Shown: positions 6,050 through 13,240 of the stretch, in pieces | How the letters are laid out: the number at the start of each line of letters is the position of its first letter | Position numbering within the stretch: position 1 is the first letter of the stretch | DNA from: Candidatus Moraniibacteriota bacterium | GTDB lineage: Bacteria > Patescibacteriota > Minisyncoccia > Moranbacterales > UBA1568 | Assembly (NCBI GenBank): GCA_017992575.1 | Contig: JAGOOJ010000005.1 | Coordinates: 1-13,240 of the forward strand | Length of the DNA: 13,240 nt | Reading direction: 5' to 3' | Notes under the pieces: model-generated | The model's database searches: none | Seen by the model: the letters and a program-made list of their open reading frames with translations, nothing else | Told to the model about the DNA's origin: nothing | Program-made: the position numbers and the translations under genes

Positions 6050-7111
6050 TCAATAGGAGATAACTGCTGGATCAATCAGATTCTCTGGGAAAGCAGGATA
6101 AACAGGATTTGAGCCACAGCTTGCCACAGGGAGTGCACCTGCAAGCGAAAGAGAGGCGTTGTAAGCGCCCGAACGGATGCCAAAGTGGAAATGGGTATTT
6201 CCACCCAGATTGGCCACAGTGGCAATCTTCTGGCCCTTTGTCACGGTATCGTTTACCGCTAAACCACCGTATGCGTTGACATGCCAGTAGACGGTTGTGT
6301 ACTGACCAGTGGTATCCTCGATCACGATACCGTATTCCCAGCCAGCGTCGTAGTTAATATCCTTCACCGTTCCGGCATGTGCGGCATAGACGTCCTCACC
6401 ATAGGTGGCATTCACATCAAGACCGCCGTGTTTTTTCGGCGTTCCAGAAGGACAGTCTAGTACCCAATTTGCACCAAACGTCTTTGTTTGAGTTCGGCTA
6501 GCAAACGTTCCGCTAAGAGGCCACTTGAAGAGACTGCTTCCCGTTACCAGCGCATCTCCCGCCGCCAGGCTCGGCAATCCGAATTGTCCGTTCCAGTTGT
6601 AGGTGAAGTTCACCTTGATATCAATGCCGACCGCTCGGACCAGATCATTTCGGAGATCGTAACCCGTCGGACCGGCAACCGTCCAATCAAACCAGGTATA
6701 CGACCGGAAGCGACTCTGATTTATCGAGACCGGATTGCCCCAGGTATCGTTTTGACAAGCAGTATTTCCGTAGCAGTTGTAGATGATGACGTTCGGGTTG
6801 TAGTCGTAGCTATCGAACGCCTGGCTTTGGGAAAGCGGATTGAGCAGGATCCAAAGGTGTTGATAGGGAGGGCCCTGGTTGTAGTCAACGGCGACCGGTT
6901 TCAAGTCTGCGCTTATCCCAGCGGGATAGTAGACGATGTAGTTCTGTGTGTACCACGGATGCCTCGTCTGAACGAAAGCTGTGTAGGTCACGCCATTCTC
7001 CACAAAAGGAATGGTTCGTGGAAGAGCGGTGAATGAACTCCAGTCGAAGGCCGCAAAAGCCGGTTGGAAGAAGCAGACAAGCAGTGCAAGCGCTGCTATG
7101 ATATTTCTCAT
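6050..7111 (-). CDS. Secreted M23 (LytM-type) zinc metallopeptidase with novel N-terminal region
   Basis: 353 residues, probably a peptidoglycan endopeptidase acting outside the cell. Numbered from the chosen ATG, the signal peptide is RNIIAALALLVCFFQPAFA with cleavage after Ala20 (AFA-A). The peptidase domain spans about residues 195-315 and holds the complete M23 set: His228 and Asp232 (HGGLD), catalytic-type His277 (YWHVN) and His307/His309 (THFHF). About 170 residues between signal and peptidase, rich in Tyr, Trp and Asn, match no domain I recognise; Cys113 and Cys119 there could pair. The ATG at 7111 is preferred over a TTG six codons upstream because GGAG lies 7 bases before it and the signal peptide then starts cleanly. 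This is the best Shine-Dalgarno of the clearly assigned starts and, with its high GC content, sets the gene apart from the AT-rich pair beside it. No partner gene is apparent. Confidence 0.9.
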   Translation of the reverse strand: MRNIIAALALLVCFFQPAFAAFDWSSFTALPRTIPFVENGVTYTAFVQTRHPWYTQNYIVYYPAGISADLKPVAVDYNQGPPYQHLWILLNPLSQSQAFDSYDYNPNVIIYNCYGNTACQNDTWGNPVSINQSRFRSYTWFDWTVAGPTGYDLRNDLVRAVGIDIKVNFTYNWNGQFGLPSLAAGDALVTGSSLFKWPLSGTFASRTQTKTFGANWVLDCPSGTPKKHGGLDVNATYGEDVYAAHAGTVKDINYDAGWEYGIVIEDTTGQYTTVYWHVNAYGGLAVNDTVTKGQKIATVANLGGNTHFHFGIRSGAYNASLSLAGALPVASCGSNPVYPAFPENLIDPAVISY

Positions 7112-7253
7112 TTCGATTCTCCAATCCAAGTTTACAAAGAAGTGTTACTCACAATAGGGGGATTTTCTCTGATAGGCTTCCCTTTCGATATTGTTAAAGA
7201 ATAACTACAATAGTACATCAAAAAATACACTGAATCAAACCATGCGACTTTTA

Positions 7254-7274
7254 AACTCACTTCTTCAGTGAGTT
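7254..7274 (-). terminator. Possible terminator overlapping the stop codon of the spermidine-synthase-like gene
   Basis: AACTCACT (7254-7261) pairs with AGTGAGTT (7267-7274), a perfect 8-bp stem with a 5-base loop overlapping the TAA stop. On the minus strand the tail TAAAAG is poor in T, so termination would be weak; it may serve mainly to protect the 3' end of the message. Confidence 0.45.
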
Positions 7275-8760
7275 AGATAGTCTTGTTTATATAGAAATCC
7301 ACTGGAGCAAAGTCGTCTGTCAGAATCGGTAGATCGTTTTTAATTTCTTGCCTCCAGAAGTGCTGTAAATACTCATTCAAGACAGGGTCTGTACTGGTAA
7401 AAGATGGGGCCTCTTTCGATTTGAGAGCGACTAACATGATGTTTTGTACCAAAAGACCATCCTCTCGATTTCTCACAGGAAAGAGATATACCTGTGGAAA
7501 AATACTTTTGTAGGTAGCATATTCCGCCCGCAAAAATTCTCCCCGCTCCCCCTTTATGGCTGAAATAGTATTGACTATCACCACGCCATCCTCCTCGAGT
7601 ACATCGTACTTTCTCTGAACAGCCTCTTTGGTCGTTAACTGATATGGGAGTGAATACCGTGATCCAAAAGCATCACCAAAAATGACATCGTATCGCTTTG
7701 GAGTTGCATTCAAAAAAACCCGCCCGTCTTCATGATAAATCGCAAGACGTGGATTCTCCGTCAGACGAAAATATTTTTTAGCCAATTCGGTCATTTGCGG
7801 ATCAATTTCAACGACATCCATACTCGCCTCTGGGTAGGTTTCCAAAAAAGCTTTCGGGTACGAATAGCCCGCTCCCCCCAGCATCAGGGTTGTCCGAAAA
7901 CCAGAGTTGAAGTGCCGGGCCAGATGATAGTACTTGGTATACTCATTCACCAACTCATTATTTTCCAAATCCATTGAGGAATGATTTTCATTATTAATAC
8001 CCATGACTTTGACCATGCGGTGTGTTTGACGGTCCTCTGTATCATAGATAAACACCCGGTTGTAAGAAGTATCGATATCAAGAAATCCCTGCTTCAGTAA
8101 AAGAGGGTTTGTTTTTTCTGCTCCCACCCAACAGAGCACCATAATAACCACCATGATTGCTTTTGTATAGAATGACTGTCCCCAGGCGAGAACCAGCGAG
8201 AGTAGTATCAGTGTTCCTGAAAGAATGATCAGAAGGGTATTGGTACCAAAGTACGGAATCAAATAAAAACCAGAAAGAAATGTCCCAAAAATACTCCCGG
8301 CCGTAGAAAGAGCATACAAATTTCCAACGGTAGCACCAGAAGTATTGAGATTTCCCAGCGTCAGTTTCACTGCGTACGGAGAAACCATGCCCAACAAAAT
8401 ACTGGTTGGTGAAAACAGCAAAACCGCCCCAATAACAGAGGCGAGTCGTATATCAACAATGTGAGTCTGCAAAAACATCAAGAGTGGTTCCTTGAGAGCA
8501 ATCGTCAACCCGATACCAAGTGCTGACAAAAAAATAATAAGTGAAAGGTTTTGGTATTGGGGTCGCCTGTCAGCTGCCCTACCACCAAGATAGTAACCCA
8601 AACTCAGACTCCCGAGAATAATCCCGATCAAACTAGTCCACACAAAAGTTGACGTCCCAAAATATGGTCCCAATACCCGTGAACCCACCAACTCGAACAC
8701 CATAACAACAGCGCCACAAAGAAACACTGTGGATTCCAAAATATACGCCTGTATTTTCAT
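7273..8760 (-). CDS. Fused membrane transporter-like / spermidine-synthase-like protein
   Basis: 495 residues. The N-terminal half (about residues 10-210) has seven or eight hydrophobic segments with signatures usual for this fusion: FELVGSRVLGPYFG, WTSLIGIILGSLSLGYYLGG, and GATVGNLYALSTAGSIFGTFLSGF-type spacing. The C-terminal half is a spermidine-synthase (SpeE) fold: LGGAGYS (294-300) for the nucleotide-type ligand, VVEIDP (316-321), HEDGR (343-347), and Asp363 in FGDAFG, where true SpeE has its catalytic Asp. Most of the polyamine-site residues of SpeE are not obvious, so an aminopropyl transfer function is doubtful and the real reaction is unknown. It follows the anchored Cys/Met-rich gene by 31 bases on the same strand and is probably co-transcribed. 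ATG start; AAGAG upstream is a weak ribosome site. Confidence 0.9.
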   Translation of the reverse strand: MKIQAYILESTVFLCGAVVMVFELVGSRVLGPYFGTSTFVWTSLIGIILGSLSLGYYLGGRAADRRPQYQNLSLIIFLSALGIGLTIALKEPLLMFLQTHIVDIRLASVIGAVLLFSPTSILLGMVSPYAVKLTLGNLNTSGATVGNLYALSTAGSIFGTFLSGFYLIPYFGTNTLLIILSGTLILLSLVLAWGQSFYTKAIMVVIMVLCWVGAEKTNPLLLKQGFLDIDTSYNRVFIYDTEDRQTHRMVKVMGINNENHSSMDLENNELVNEYTKYYHLARHFNSGFRTTLMLGGAGYSYPKAFLETYPEASMDVVEIDPQMTELAKKYFRLTENPRLAIYHEDGRVFLNATPKRYDVIFGDAFGSRYSLPYQLTTKEAVQRKYDVLEEDGVVIVNTISAIKGERGEFLRAEYATYKSIFPQVYLFPVRNREDGLLVQNIMLVALKSKEAPSFTSTDPVLNEYLQHFWRQEIKNDLPILTDDFAPVDFYINKTI

Positions 8761-8791
8761 TTCTAGACTCTTAGTATCAACACGGCTTCCT

Positions 8792-9424
8792 CTACTGCCC
8801 AGGGTAGGTTCCCGAAGGAAGCTGACCTTTAAACTGTTCCATCATCTTTTTCCCTTGCTCCATCATGGCGCACTGATCAACAAAGGAGACCTCCATTGGG
8901 AGAGAAAAATCAACTGAAGTGGTCGGCTCACACGAAACATTGGTTGCAGTATCAAGAGTGGCTTGATAATCCCCTGCCTGAGGGGTTGGATTACTCGTTC
9001 CCTGGGCTGACTCCGGCACAGAACTCTTTAAACTTTCAAGACATGCTTTGTCCATCTTGAAACCCTGCTGACTGGCACTGTTCCACATATACTGCGTCTC
9101 ACCATCAGAAAGCATAAACATCTTCATACCGTTCATTTCAGTCTCTGATCTGAATTTCTGACCATCAATAGAGGCTCGAGACGTCGCTACCATGTCTTTG
9201 TTCTTTATCGTATAGGTACACTGCATTTTCTGTCCCAACCCGATAGCATCTTTGAGAGAGGAAACCAACGAAGGCGCTGGTTCTTGAACCATCTTCCCCT
9301 CATTCCCCTTTGCATTTTCTGAAACTGCTACAAGAGGAGTTTCCGGAGTGTTTTTTCGCATCAAAAAAAACCCGCCTACTCCAAGAACCAAAACGATGAT
9401 GATGACTCCAAGTACACTCTTCAT
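8792..9424 (-). CDS. Membrane-anchored hypothetical protein, Cys/Met-rich ectodomain
   Basis: 210 residues, no firm family. A single N-terminal helix (about residues 4-22) followed by RKN anchors it with the rest outside. The ectodomain begins near residue 60 and has four cysteines (69, 128, 165, 185), probably two disulfides. Motifs such as CTYTIKNKDM, DGQKFRSETEMNG and GETQYMWN suggest a LolA/DUF4412-like beta fold, that is, a curved sheet around a lipid-type ligand; this is a resemblance only. Methionines cluster in EMNGMKMFM and in AMMEQGKKMMEQF. First gene of a two-gene unit with the spermidine-synthase-like protein. It has an extended -10 promoter and no evident Shine-Dalgarno before the ATG. 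Confidence 0.75.
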   Translation of the reverse strand: MKSVLGVIIIVLVLGVGGFFLMRKNTPETPLVAVSENAKGNEGKMVQEPAPSLVSSLKDAIGLGQKMQCTYTIKNKDMVATSRASIDGQKFRSETEMNGMKMFMLSDGETQYMWNSASQQGFKMDKACLESLKSSVPESAQGTSNPTPQAGDYQATLDTATNVSCEPTTSVDFSLPMEVSFVDQCAMMEQGKKMMEQFKGQLPSGTYPGQ

Positions 9425-9455
9425 ACCAGTTTGTCATTAATAATTGTCTTTCTTC

Positions 9456-9464
9456 ATTATACCA
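9456..9464 (-). promoter_or_regulatory. Extended -10 promoter of the anchored protein / synthase-like unit
   Basis: On the minus strand, TGGTATAAT (9464-9456) is a perfect extended -10 (TGn + TATAAT) 31 bases before the ATG at 9424. The -35 region (TTACAA, 18 bases upstream) is poor, as is common with extended -10 promoters. Confidence 0.75.
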
Positions 9465-9519
9465 CTTCCCACTCGCTTCTTGTAACAGGTATTCCTCTCA
9501 ATATACTCGTACTCGCCCC

Positions 9520-9581
9520 GAAGCAAATGCTTCACAGATATTTGCAAATAGCTTTACAATAAGCCAAAAACGTGATACCGT
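9520..9581 (+). promoter_or_regulatory. Candidate promoter and tandem operator for DUF4446-infB
   Basis: Two similar sites, GCAAATGCTTCACA (9523-9536) and GCAAATAGCTTTACA (9544-9558), start 21 bases apart, two helical turns. Each overlaps a perfect palindrome: GAAGCAAATGCTTC (9520-9533) and TATTTGCAAATA (9539-9550). The second site runs into a -35 TTTACA (9553-9558), which is followed by a 17-base spacer and TGATACCGT (extended -10, 9573-9581). A bound factor would touch the -35. The -10 matches consensus only at its most conserved positions. Confidence 0.45.
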
Positions 9582-9608
9582 AACGAGCAAAGCCTTGAAA
9601 TTTTTGTC

Positions 9609-10130
9609 ATGCCAGCTTTATTCGGAGAATTTTCTTCTTCCTTGGTACAAAACGGTATCGTCCTCCTCGTCATAGGTGAAGTACTCCTCGCGGGCGTGAT
9701 TATCCTGGTTTTTGTGAAACAGCGTCGTATCCAAGCCGATTTGAAAGTTTTTTTCACCGGAAAAGAAGCTAAAAACCTCGAAAAGGTGCTTCTCGACCAG
9801 CTCAAAGAGGTGCAGGAGCTTGATCAAGAAATTCAAGAACTTTTCGGAATTTCCAATCAATTACGGGATTTGTGTCTCAAAAGCCTGCATAAAACAAGTG
9901 TCATCCGCTTCAATCCGTTCAAAGAAGTCGGCGGAAATCAAAGCTTCAGCGTCGTTTTGCTCGATGGAAAGAACTCCGGAGTCATCCTCTCTTCCCTCCA
10001 CACCCGTGAAGGAACCCGAGTGTACGCCAAACCAGTCCTCGGAGGAGGCGCCAACGGTTTCCCTCTCACCGAAGAAGAAAAACAAGCTATCGAGCAAGCT
10101 GTGAGTGGCAAAACAATTTCCAAAGTATAA
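9609..10130 (+). CDS. DUF4446 family membrane protein
   Basis: 173 residues. One N-terminal membrane helix (about residues 15-37), then a basic turn (KQRR) and a long charged helix probably forming a coiled coil (about 53-80, KNLEKVLLDQLKEVQELDQEI). The conserved DUF4446 core follows: VIRFNPFKEVGGNQSFSVVLLDG (about 98-120), GVILSSLHTREGTRVYAKP (124-142) and a closing LTEEEKQAIEQA. The family is widespread in Firmicutes and candidate phyla but its function is unknown; in Firmicutes it is found near chromosome-partition genes. Here it lies 39 bases upstream of infB on the same strand and is probably co-transcribed. The start is the ATG after TTTTTGTC; no Shine-Dalgarno. Confidence 0.9.
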   Translation: MPALFGEFSSSLVQNGIVLLVIGEVLLAGVIILVFVKQRRIQADLKVFFTGKEAKNLEKVLLDQLKEVQELDQEIQELFGISNQLRDLCLKSLHKTSVIRFNPFKEVGGNQSFSVVLLDGKNSGVILSSLHTREGTRVYAKPVLGGGANGFPLTEEEKQAIEQAVSGKTISKV

Positions 10131-10169
10131 TTCCTCATCATTTATTTTTCTTCTTAGCCTAACAATCTT

Positions 10170-11948
10170 ATGACCGAAGAGATCGTCGTAGCTCCAGAAA
10201 TCATCAGCCTTCCCCCTTCAGTCACGGTCAAAAAATTGGCTGAGTTGCTTCATGTCCCAGTAGCTGCTGTCATCACTGAACTGATGAAAAACGGCATCCT
10301 TGCCACTATCAATGAGGAAATTGATTTCGATACTGCGAGCATTATTGCTGGAGAACTCGGTTTCGAAACAAAGCCAGCCCTCGAAGAAGTTCTCGAGGGA
10401 AGTTTGACACTGGAAGGATTAAATAATCTGCTTGCCGAAGAGAAAAATTCTGGGAAAAACCTTTCTCCCCGACCACCCATTGTCACTATTTTAGGCCATG
10501 TCGATCACGGAAAAACGACTCTCCTTGATACCATTCGCAAAGCCAGTGTCGCCTCTGGAGAGGCTGGCGGTATTACCCAGCACATCAGCGCCTATCAAGC
10601 CAAAAAGCACAAAGAATTGATTACCTTTATTGATACCCCAGGACACGAGGCGTTCGCTGCTATGCGTAAGCGCGGACTTTCCATTGCTGACATTGCTATT
10701 CTCGTCGTCGCTGCTGACGATGGTGTCCGTCCTCAGACAAAAGAGGTCATCGAATATTTGAAGGAACATAAACTCCCCGTCATTGTCGCTATCAACAAAA
10801 TCGACAAACCAGAAGCCAAGCCAGAGCGCGTCAAACAAGAACTCGCTGAACACGGTATTTTGTTCGAAGAATGGGGTGGTGATACTATGTGCACTGAAAT
10901 AAGTGCCAAAAGCAATATCAACATCGACAAACTCCTCGACAATATCCTCTTAGTTGCTGAAGTAGAAGACTTCCGAGCTGATCAAAAGCGTGACGGGCTC
11001 GCCGTGATTCTCGAATCGCACCTAGACCCTCAAAAAGGCCCGGTGGCGACAGCATTGGTCCGAACAGGTACACTCAAAGTCGGTCAGGACATCGTTGCTG
11101 GAGGAGCGTTTGGACGCATCCGACGCATTGAAGATTTTGCTGGGAAAAACCTCCTCTCTGCTGGCCCGTCCGTTCCAGCTACACTCTACGGCTTCAATAC
11201 GACGCCTCAGACCAACGATGTCGTTCAGGTAGTCAGTGGTAAAGGATTAGCCCGACTTCGCTCCAAAGAGGCACTTCTCAAAGACACCACCAAAAGCAAA
11301 GTAGGCAAGATTCAGAGTGAAGAAGAAAAAGAGATGAAGCGTCTTACTATCGTTCTCAAAGCCGATGTTCAAGGATCACTCGAGGCTATCGAACAAATCC
11401 TCTCAACGATTCAGTCTGATGAAGTCGTTTTGGAAATTCTAGGGTCTGGTGTCGGAAGCATCACTGAATCCGATGTTCGTACTGCTCACAATGCCAACGC
11501 TCTCCTCGTTGGTTTCAACAGCGAGCCAACGTCTGTCGCCAAACGCCTGGCCGAAGGGAGTAAAGTCGAAATTGTCACCTACAATATTATCTACAAACTC
11601 GTTGACGCTCTGAAGGATCGCCTCACAGCACTCCTCCCTCCAGAAATTGTTCGTACCGATTTTGGTCGCCTCTCTGTACTCGCTCTCTTCAAAACCGGTA
11701 AACGCGATATGATCGTCGGTGGACGTGTCAGCGAAGGAAAATTCGTCCGAGGGTCGCTCATTGAAATAAAGCGCGGTGACGAAATTGTTGGTAATGGAAA
11801 AATGCTCAATCTTCAGCGCAACAAAGAAAACGCCGATGAGGTTGGCCAGGGCAACGAATGCGGTGTCGTCTTTGAAGGTGCCATCAAAATCCAGGTCGGC
11901 GACACGCTCATCTGCTACAAAGAAGAAGAGAAACGACGGACCCTCTAA
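10170..11948 (+). CDS. infB: Translation initiation factor IF-2
   Basis: 592-residue GTPase that places initiator tRNA on the 30S subunit and promotes joining of the 50S. A short IF2_N domain occupies about residues 14-65. The G domain has G1 GHVDHGKT (109-116), the switch-I motif GGITQH, G3 DTPGHE (155-160), G4 NKID (209-212) and G5 SAK (245-247). Beta-barrel domain II and the C-terminal domains follow (EMKRLTIVLKADVQGSLEAI, then VGGRVSEGKFVRG and the C2 barrel). The long, charged N-terminal extension of E. coli or Bacillus IF-2 is missing, which fits a reduced genome. The usual neighbours nusA and rbfA are absent; DUF4446 precedes and the CCA enzyme follows. ATG start in CAATCTTATGACC with no Shine-Dalgarno. 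Confidence 0.98.
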   Translation: MTEEIVVAPEIISLPPSVTVKKLAELLHVPVAAVITELMKNGILATINEEIDFDTASIIAGELGFETKPALEEVLEGSLTLEGLNNLLAEEKNSGKNLSPRPPIVTILGHVDHGKTTLLDTIRKASVASGEAGGITQHISAYQAKKHKELITFIDTPGHEAFAAMRKRGLSIADIAILVVAADDGVRPQTKEVIEYLKEHKLPVIVAINKIDKPEAKPERVKQELAEHGILFEEWGGDTMCTEISAKSNINIDKLLDNILLVAEVEDFRADQKRDGLAVILESHLDPQKGPVATALVRTGTLKVGQDIVAGGAFGRIRRIEDFAGKNLLSAGPSVPATLYGFNTTPQTNDVVQVVSGKGLARLRSKEALLKDTTKSKVGKIQSEEEKEMKRLTIVLKADVQGSLEAIEQILSTIQSDEVVLEILGSGVGSITESDVRTAHNANALLVGFNSEPTSVAKRLAEGSKVEIVTYNIIYKLVDALKDRLTALLPPEIVRTDFGRLSVLALFKTGKRDMIVGGRVSEGKFVRGSLIEIKRGDEIVGNGKMLNLQRNKENADEVGQGNECGVVFEGAIKIQVGDTLICYKEEEKRRTL

Positions 11949-12072
11949 ATTTCAAAACTCAAATTACAAATTTCCAATCAAATCCGAAGTTCCAATGTCC
12001 AATTTGAATTTTGAACATTTTGATTTGAATCATTGACTTGGCATTTGACATTGGGATTTTGACATTCATTTT
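11949..12072. repeat. Degenerate AT-rich inverted-repeat spacer between infB and cca
   Basis: The left half is made of CAAAT/CCAAT-like words and the right half of their complements (TTTGA, ATTTG, GACATT). Clear arms include CCAATGTC (11992-11999) / GACATTGG (12047-12054), CAAAA (11953-11957) / TTTTG (12057-12061) and an inner TCAAATC / GATTTGA pair. Within the right half TTTGA-ATT/ACATT recurs in direct order. It holds no supported gene and no classic terminator. It looks like a dispersed intergenic repeat unit. Confidence 0.55.
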
Positions 12073-13240
12073 ATGTTTCAAAAGATTCCCCTTCCTGTCA
12101 TTCAGATACTCAGTACCCTCAACGAGGCTGGTTTTGAGGCGTATATCGTTGGGGGATGCGTCCGTGACCTCCTCCTCGGTCGGACACCTAAAGATTGGGA
12201 TGTTACCACTTCTGCCCTACCGGAGAATATTCTCACTCTTTTCCCAGAAAGCTTTTATGAAAATGACTTTGGCACTGTTGGGGTCAAAGTGGCCCATATC
12301 GCGTTAAGCGGAACACCTCAAAGCCACACTCCCCCTGTAGAATCAAAAGAGATTGTCGAGGTAACAACCTATCGAACAGAATCCGGCTATGAGGATAAGC
12401 GTCGTCCAGACCAGGTGTCGTTTACAACTTCTCTCACCGAAGATTTGGCCCGCCGAGATTTTACTATCAATGCTCTGGCCTATGGTAAAGACTCTACTGG
12501 TGCCTGGAATCTCGTTGACCCTTTTTCTGGACAGAATGATCTCCATCAAAAAATTATCCGGACGGTCGGAAATCCAAGCGAACGTTTCGGTGAAGATGCT
12601 CTCCGGCTCATGCGTGCCGTTCGCTTTTTGTCAGAACTCCGAGAAAAAAGAGAGAAGGAGCCTTCTCATAACTGGCAGATTGAACCAGCTACTTTCGAAG
12701 CACTGAAGCAACTTTCTCCCAACCTCAAGCATGTCTCACAGGAGCGTATTCGTGATGAACTCTCAAAAATTATCCTCTCCCCGAATGGTGCTTTCGGTAT
12801 TCAGACACTTCATGAAGCAGGACTTCTCGCCACCATTCTTCCCGAACTCGAAGTAGGCATCGGGGTCACCCAGAATCTGCATCATATCTACACGGTCTGG
12901 GAGCACAATCTGCGAGCCCTGGACACCTGCCCTTCAGAAAAACTATCTGTGCGCCTCGCTGCCTTGCTCCATGATGTCGGAAAGCCACAAACAAAACGTG
13001 GCGAAGGATACCGGGCTACGTTCTATAACCACGATCATGTAGGGGCAAAAATTGCAGAAAAGGCCCTCATTCGACTGCGCTACCCTAAAGCCGTTGTGGC
13101 TCACGCCACACTACTCGTAGACAACCACCTCTTCTATTACAATGTTGACGAGGTGACAGAAAGTTCGGTGCGCCGTCTCATCAAACGAGTCGGGCTCGAA
13201 AATATGGATGATTTGATGGCAGTCAGAATCGGTGATAGAC
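12073..13240 (+). CDS. cca: CCA-adding tRNA nucleotidyltransferase with HD domain (cut by right edge)
   Basis: Class II tRNA nucleotidyltransferase that adds or repairs the 3' CCA of tRNAs. 389 codons are visible and the gene runs off the window. The head domain has YIVGGCVRDLLLG (24-36) and the metal-binding pair Asp41/Asp43 in KDWDVTT. RRDFTINALAY and the RFGEDALRLMRAVRF helix are the conserved nucleotide-recognition and flexible-loop motifs of the family. An HD phosphohydrolase-type domain follows, with AALLHDVGKPQTK (His300, Asp301). The tRNA-Ser in this window lacks an encoded CCA, so this activity is needed. The ATG directly follows the AT-rich repeat; no Shine-Dalgarno. Close relatives that add only CC or A cannot be excluded from sequence alone. 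Confidence 0.95.
   Translation, partial: MFQKIPLPVIQILSTLNEAGFEAYIVGGCVRDLLLGRTPKDWDVTTSALPENILTLFPESFYENDFGTVGVKVAHIALSGTPQSHTPPVESKEIVEVTTYRTESGYEDKRRPDQVSFTTSLTEDLARRDFTINALAYGKDSTGAWNLVDPFSGQNDLHQKIIRTVGNPSERFGEDALRLMRAVRFLSELREKREKEPSHNWQIEPATFEALKQLSPNLKHVSQERIRDELSKIILSPNGAFGIQTLHEAGLLATILPELEVGIGVTQNLHHIYTVWEHNLRALDTCPSEKLSVRLAALLHDVGKPQTKRGEGYRATFYNHDHVGAKIAEKALIRLRYPKAVVAHATLLVDNHLFYYNVDEVTESSVRRLIKRVGLENMDDLMAVRIGDR

Noticed and set aside
6488..7036. 182-codon plus-strand open frame opposite the M23 gene
   Set aside because: It is antisense to a gene with signal peptide and full M23 motifs; its Arg/Val-rich product looks like a shadow.
7111..7125. TTCGATTCTCC resembling the tRNA-Ser 3' end, as a possible right attachment site of an island
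   Set aside because: The match needs a gap, covers only the common T-loop part, and is the M23 start region; no integrase is present.
8784..8823. GCTTCC / GGAAGC inverted repeat as a terminator of the anchored Cys/Met-rich gene
   Set aside because: The loop is long, one arm is inside the coding region, and there is no T run; it would also cut the two-gene unit.

Overview
The window looks like chromosomal DNA from a Patescibacteria/CPR-type bacterium (Parcubacteria-like). This is an inference from gene content and style, not proof: a short IF-2 (592 residues), a fused membrane/spermidine-synthase-like protein, DUF4446 beside infB, several small proteins made of one membrane anchor plus a short ectodomain, and start codons that mostly lack a Shine-Dalgarno sequence. 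The standard genetic code fits, since every assigned gene reads through without internal UGA.

Left part, minus strand (1-4260). A copper-homeostasis operon runs csoR > DUF305 protein > copA (copA is cut by the left edge). Its promoter carries a textbook CsoR operator filling the whole spacer between -35 and -10. A terminator separates it from an rRNA pseudouridine synthase of the RsuA/RluB type. Next come a lipoprotein substrate-binding protein of an ABC importer and, four bases upstream of it, a small SAM-dependent methyltransferase; these two probably share a transcript. No permease or ATPase genes accompany the binding protein.

Middle (4261-7272). A compact GC-rich inverted-repeat element precedes a tRNA-Ser(CGA) gene. 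Then follows an AT-rich stretch with two small anchored proteins on the plus strand. Their first 32 codons align without a gap, but their ectodomains are unrelated. The first has ACG exactly where the second has its ATG. A strong terminator lies between them. On the minus strand follows a secreted M23 (LytM) peptidase with a long uncharacterised N-terminal region and, unlike its neighbours, a good Shine-Dalgarno.

Right part. On the minus strand, an anchored Cys/Met-rich protein and the fused membrane/spermidine-synthase-like protein form a two-gene unit (9424-7273). From the divergent region 9425-9608, the plus strand carries DUF4446, infB and, beyond a degenerate AT-rich inverted-repeat spacer, a CCA-adding enzyme with an HD domain that runs off the right edge. 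The right end is thus translation housekeeping; the left and centre are metal handling and cell-envelope functions. No mobile-element genes, CRISPR arrays or phage genes were seen. No completely new multi-gene system is evident; the most unusual items are the paired anchor-sharing genes with the lost or non-canonical start, the GC-rich element beside tRNA-Ser, and the tandem 21-bp-spaced motif upstream of DUF4446-infB.
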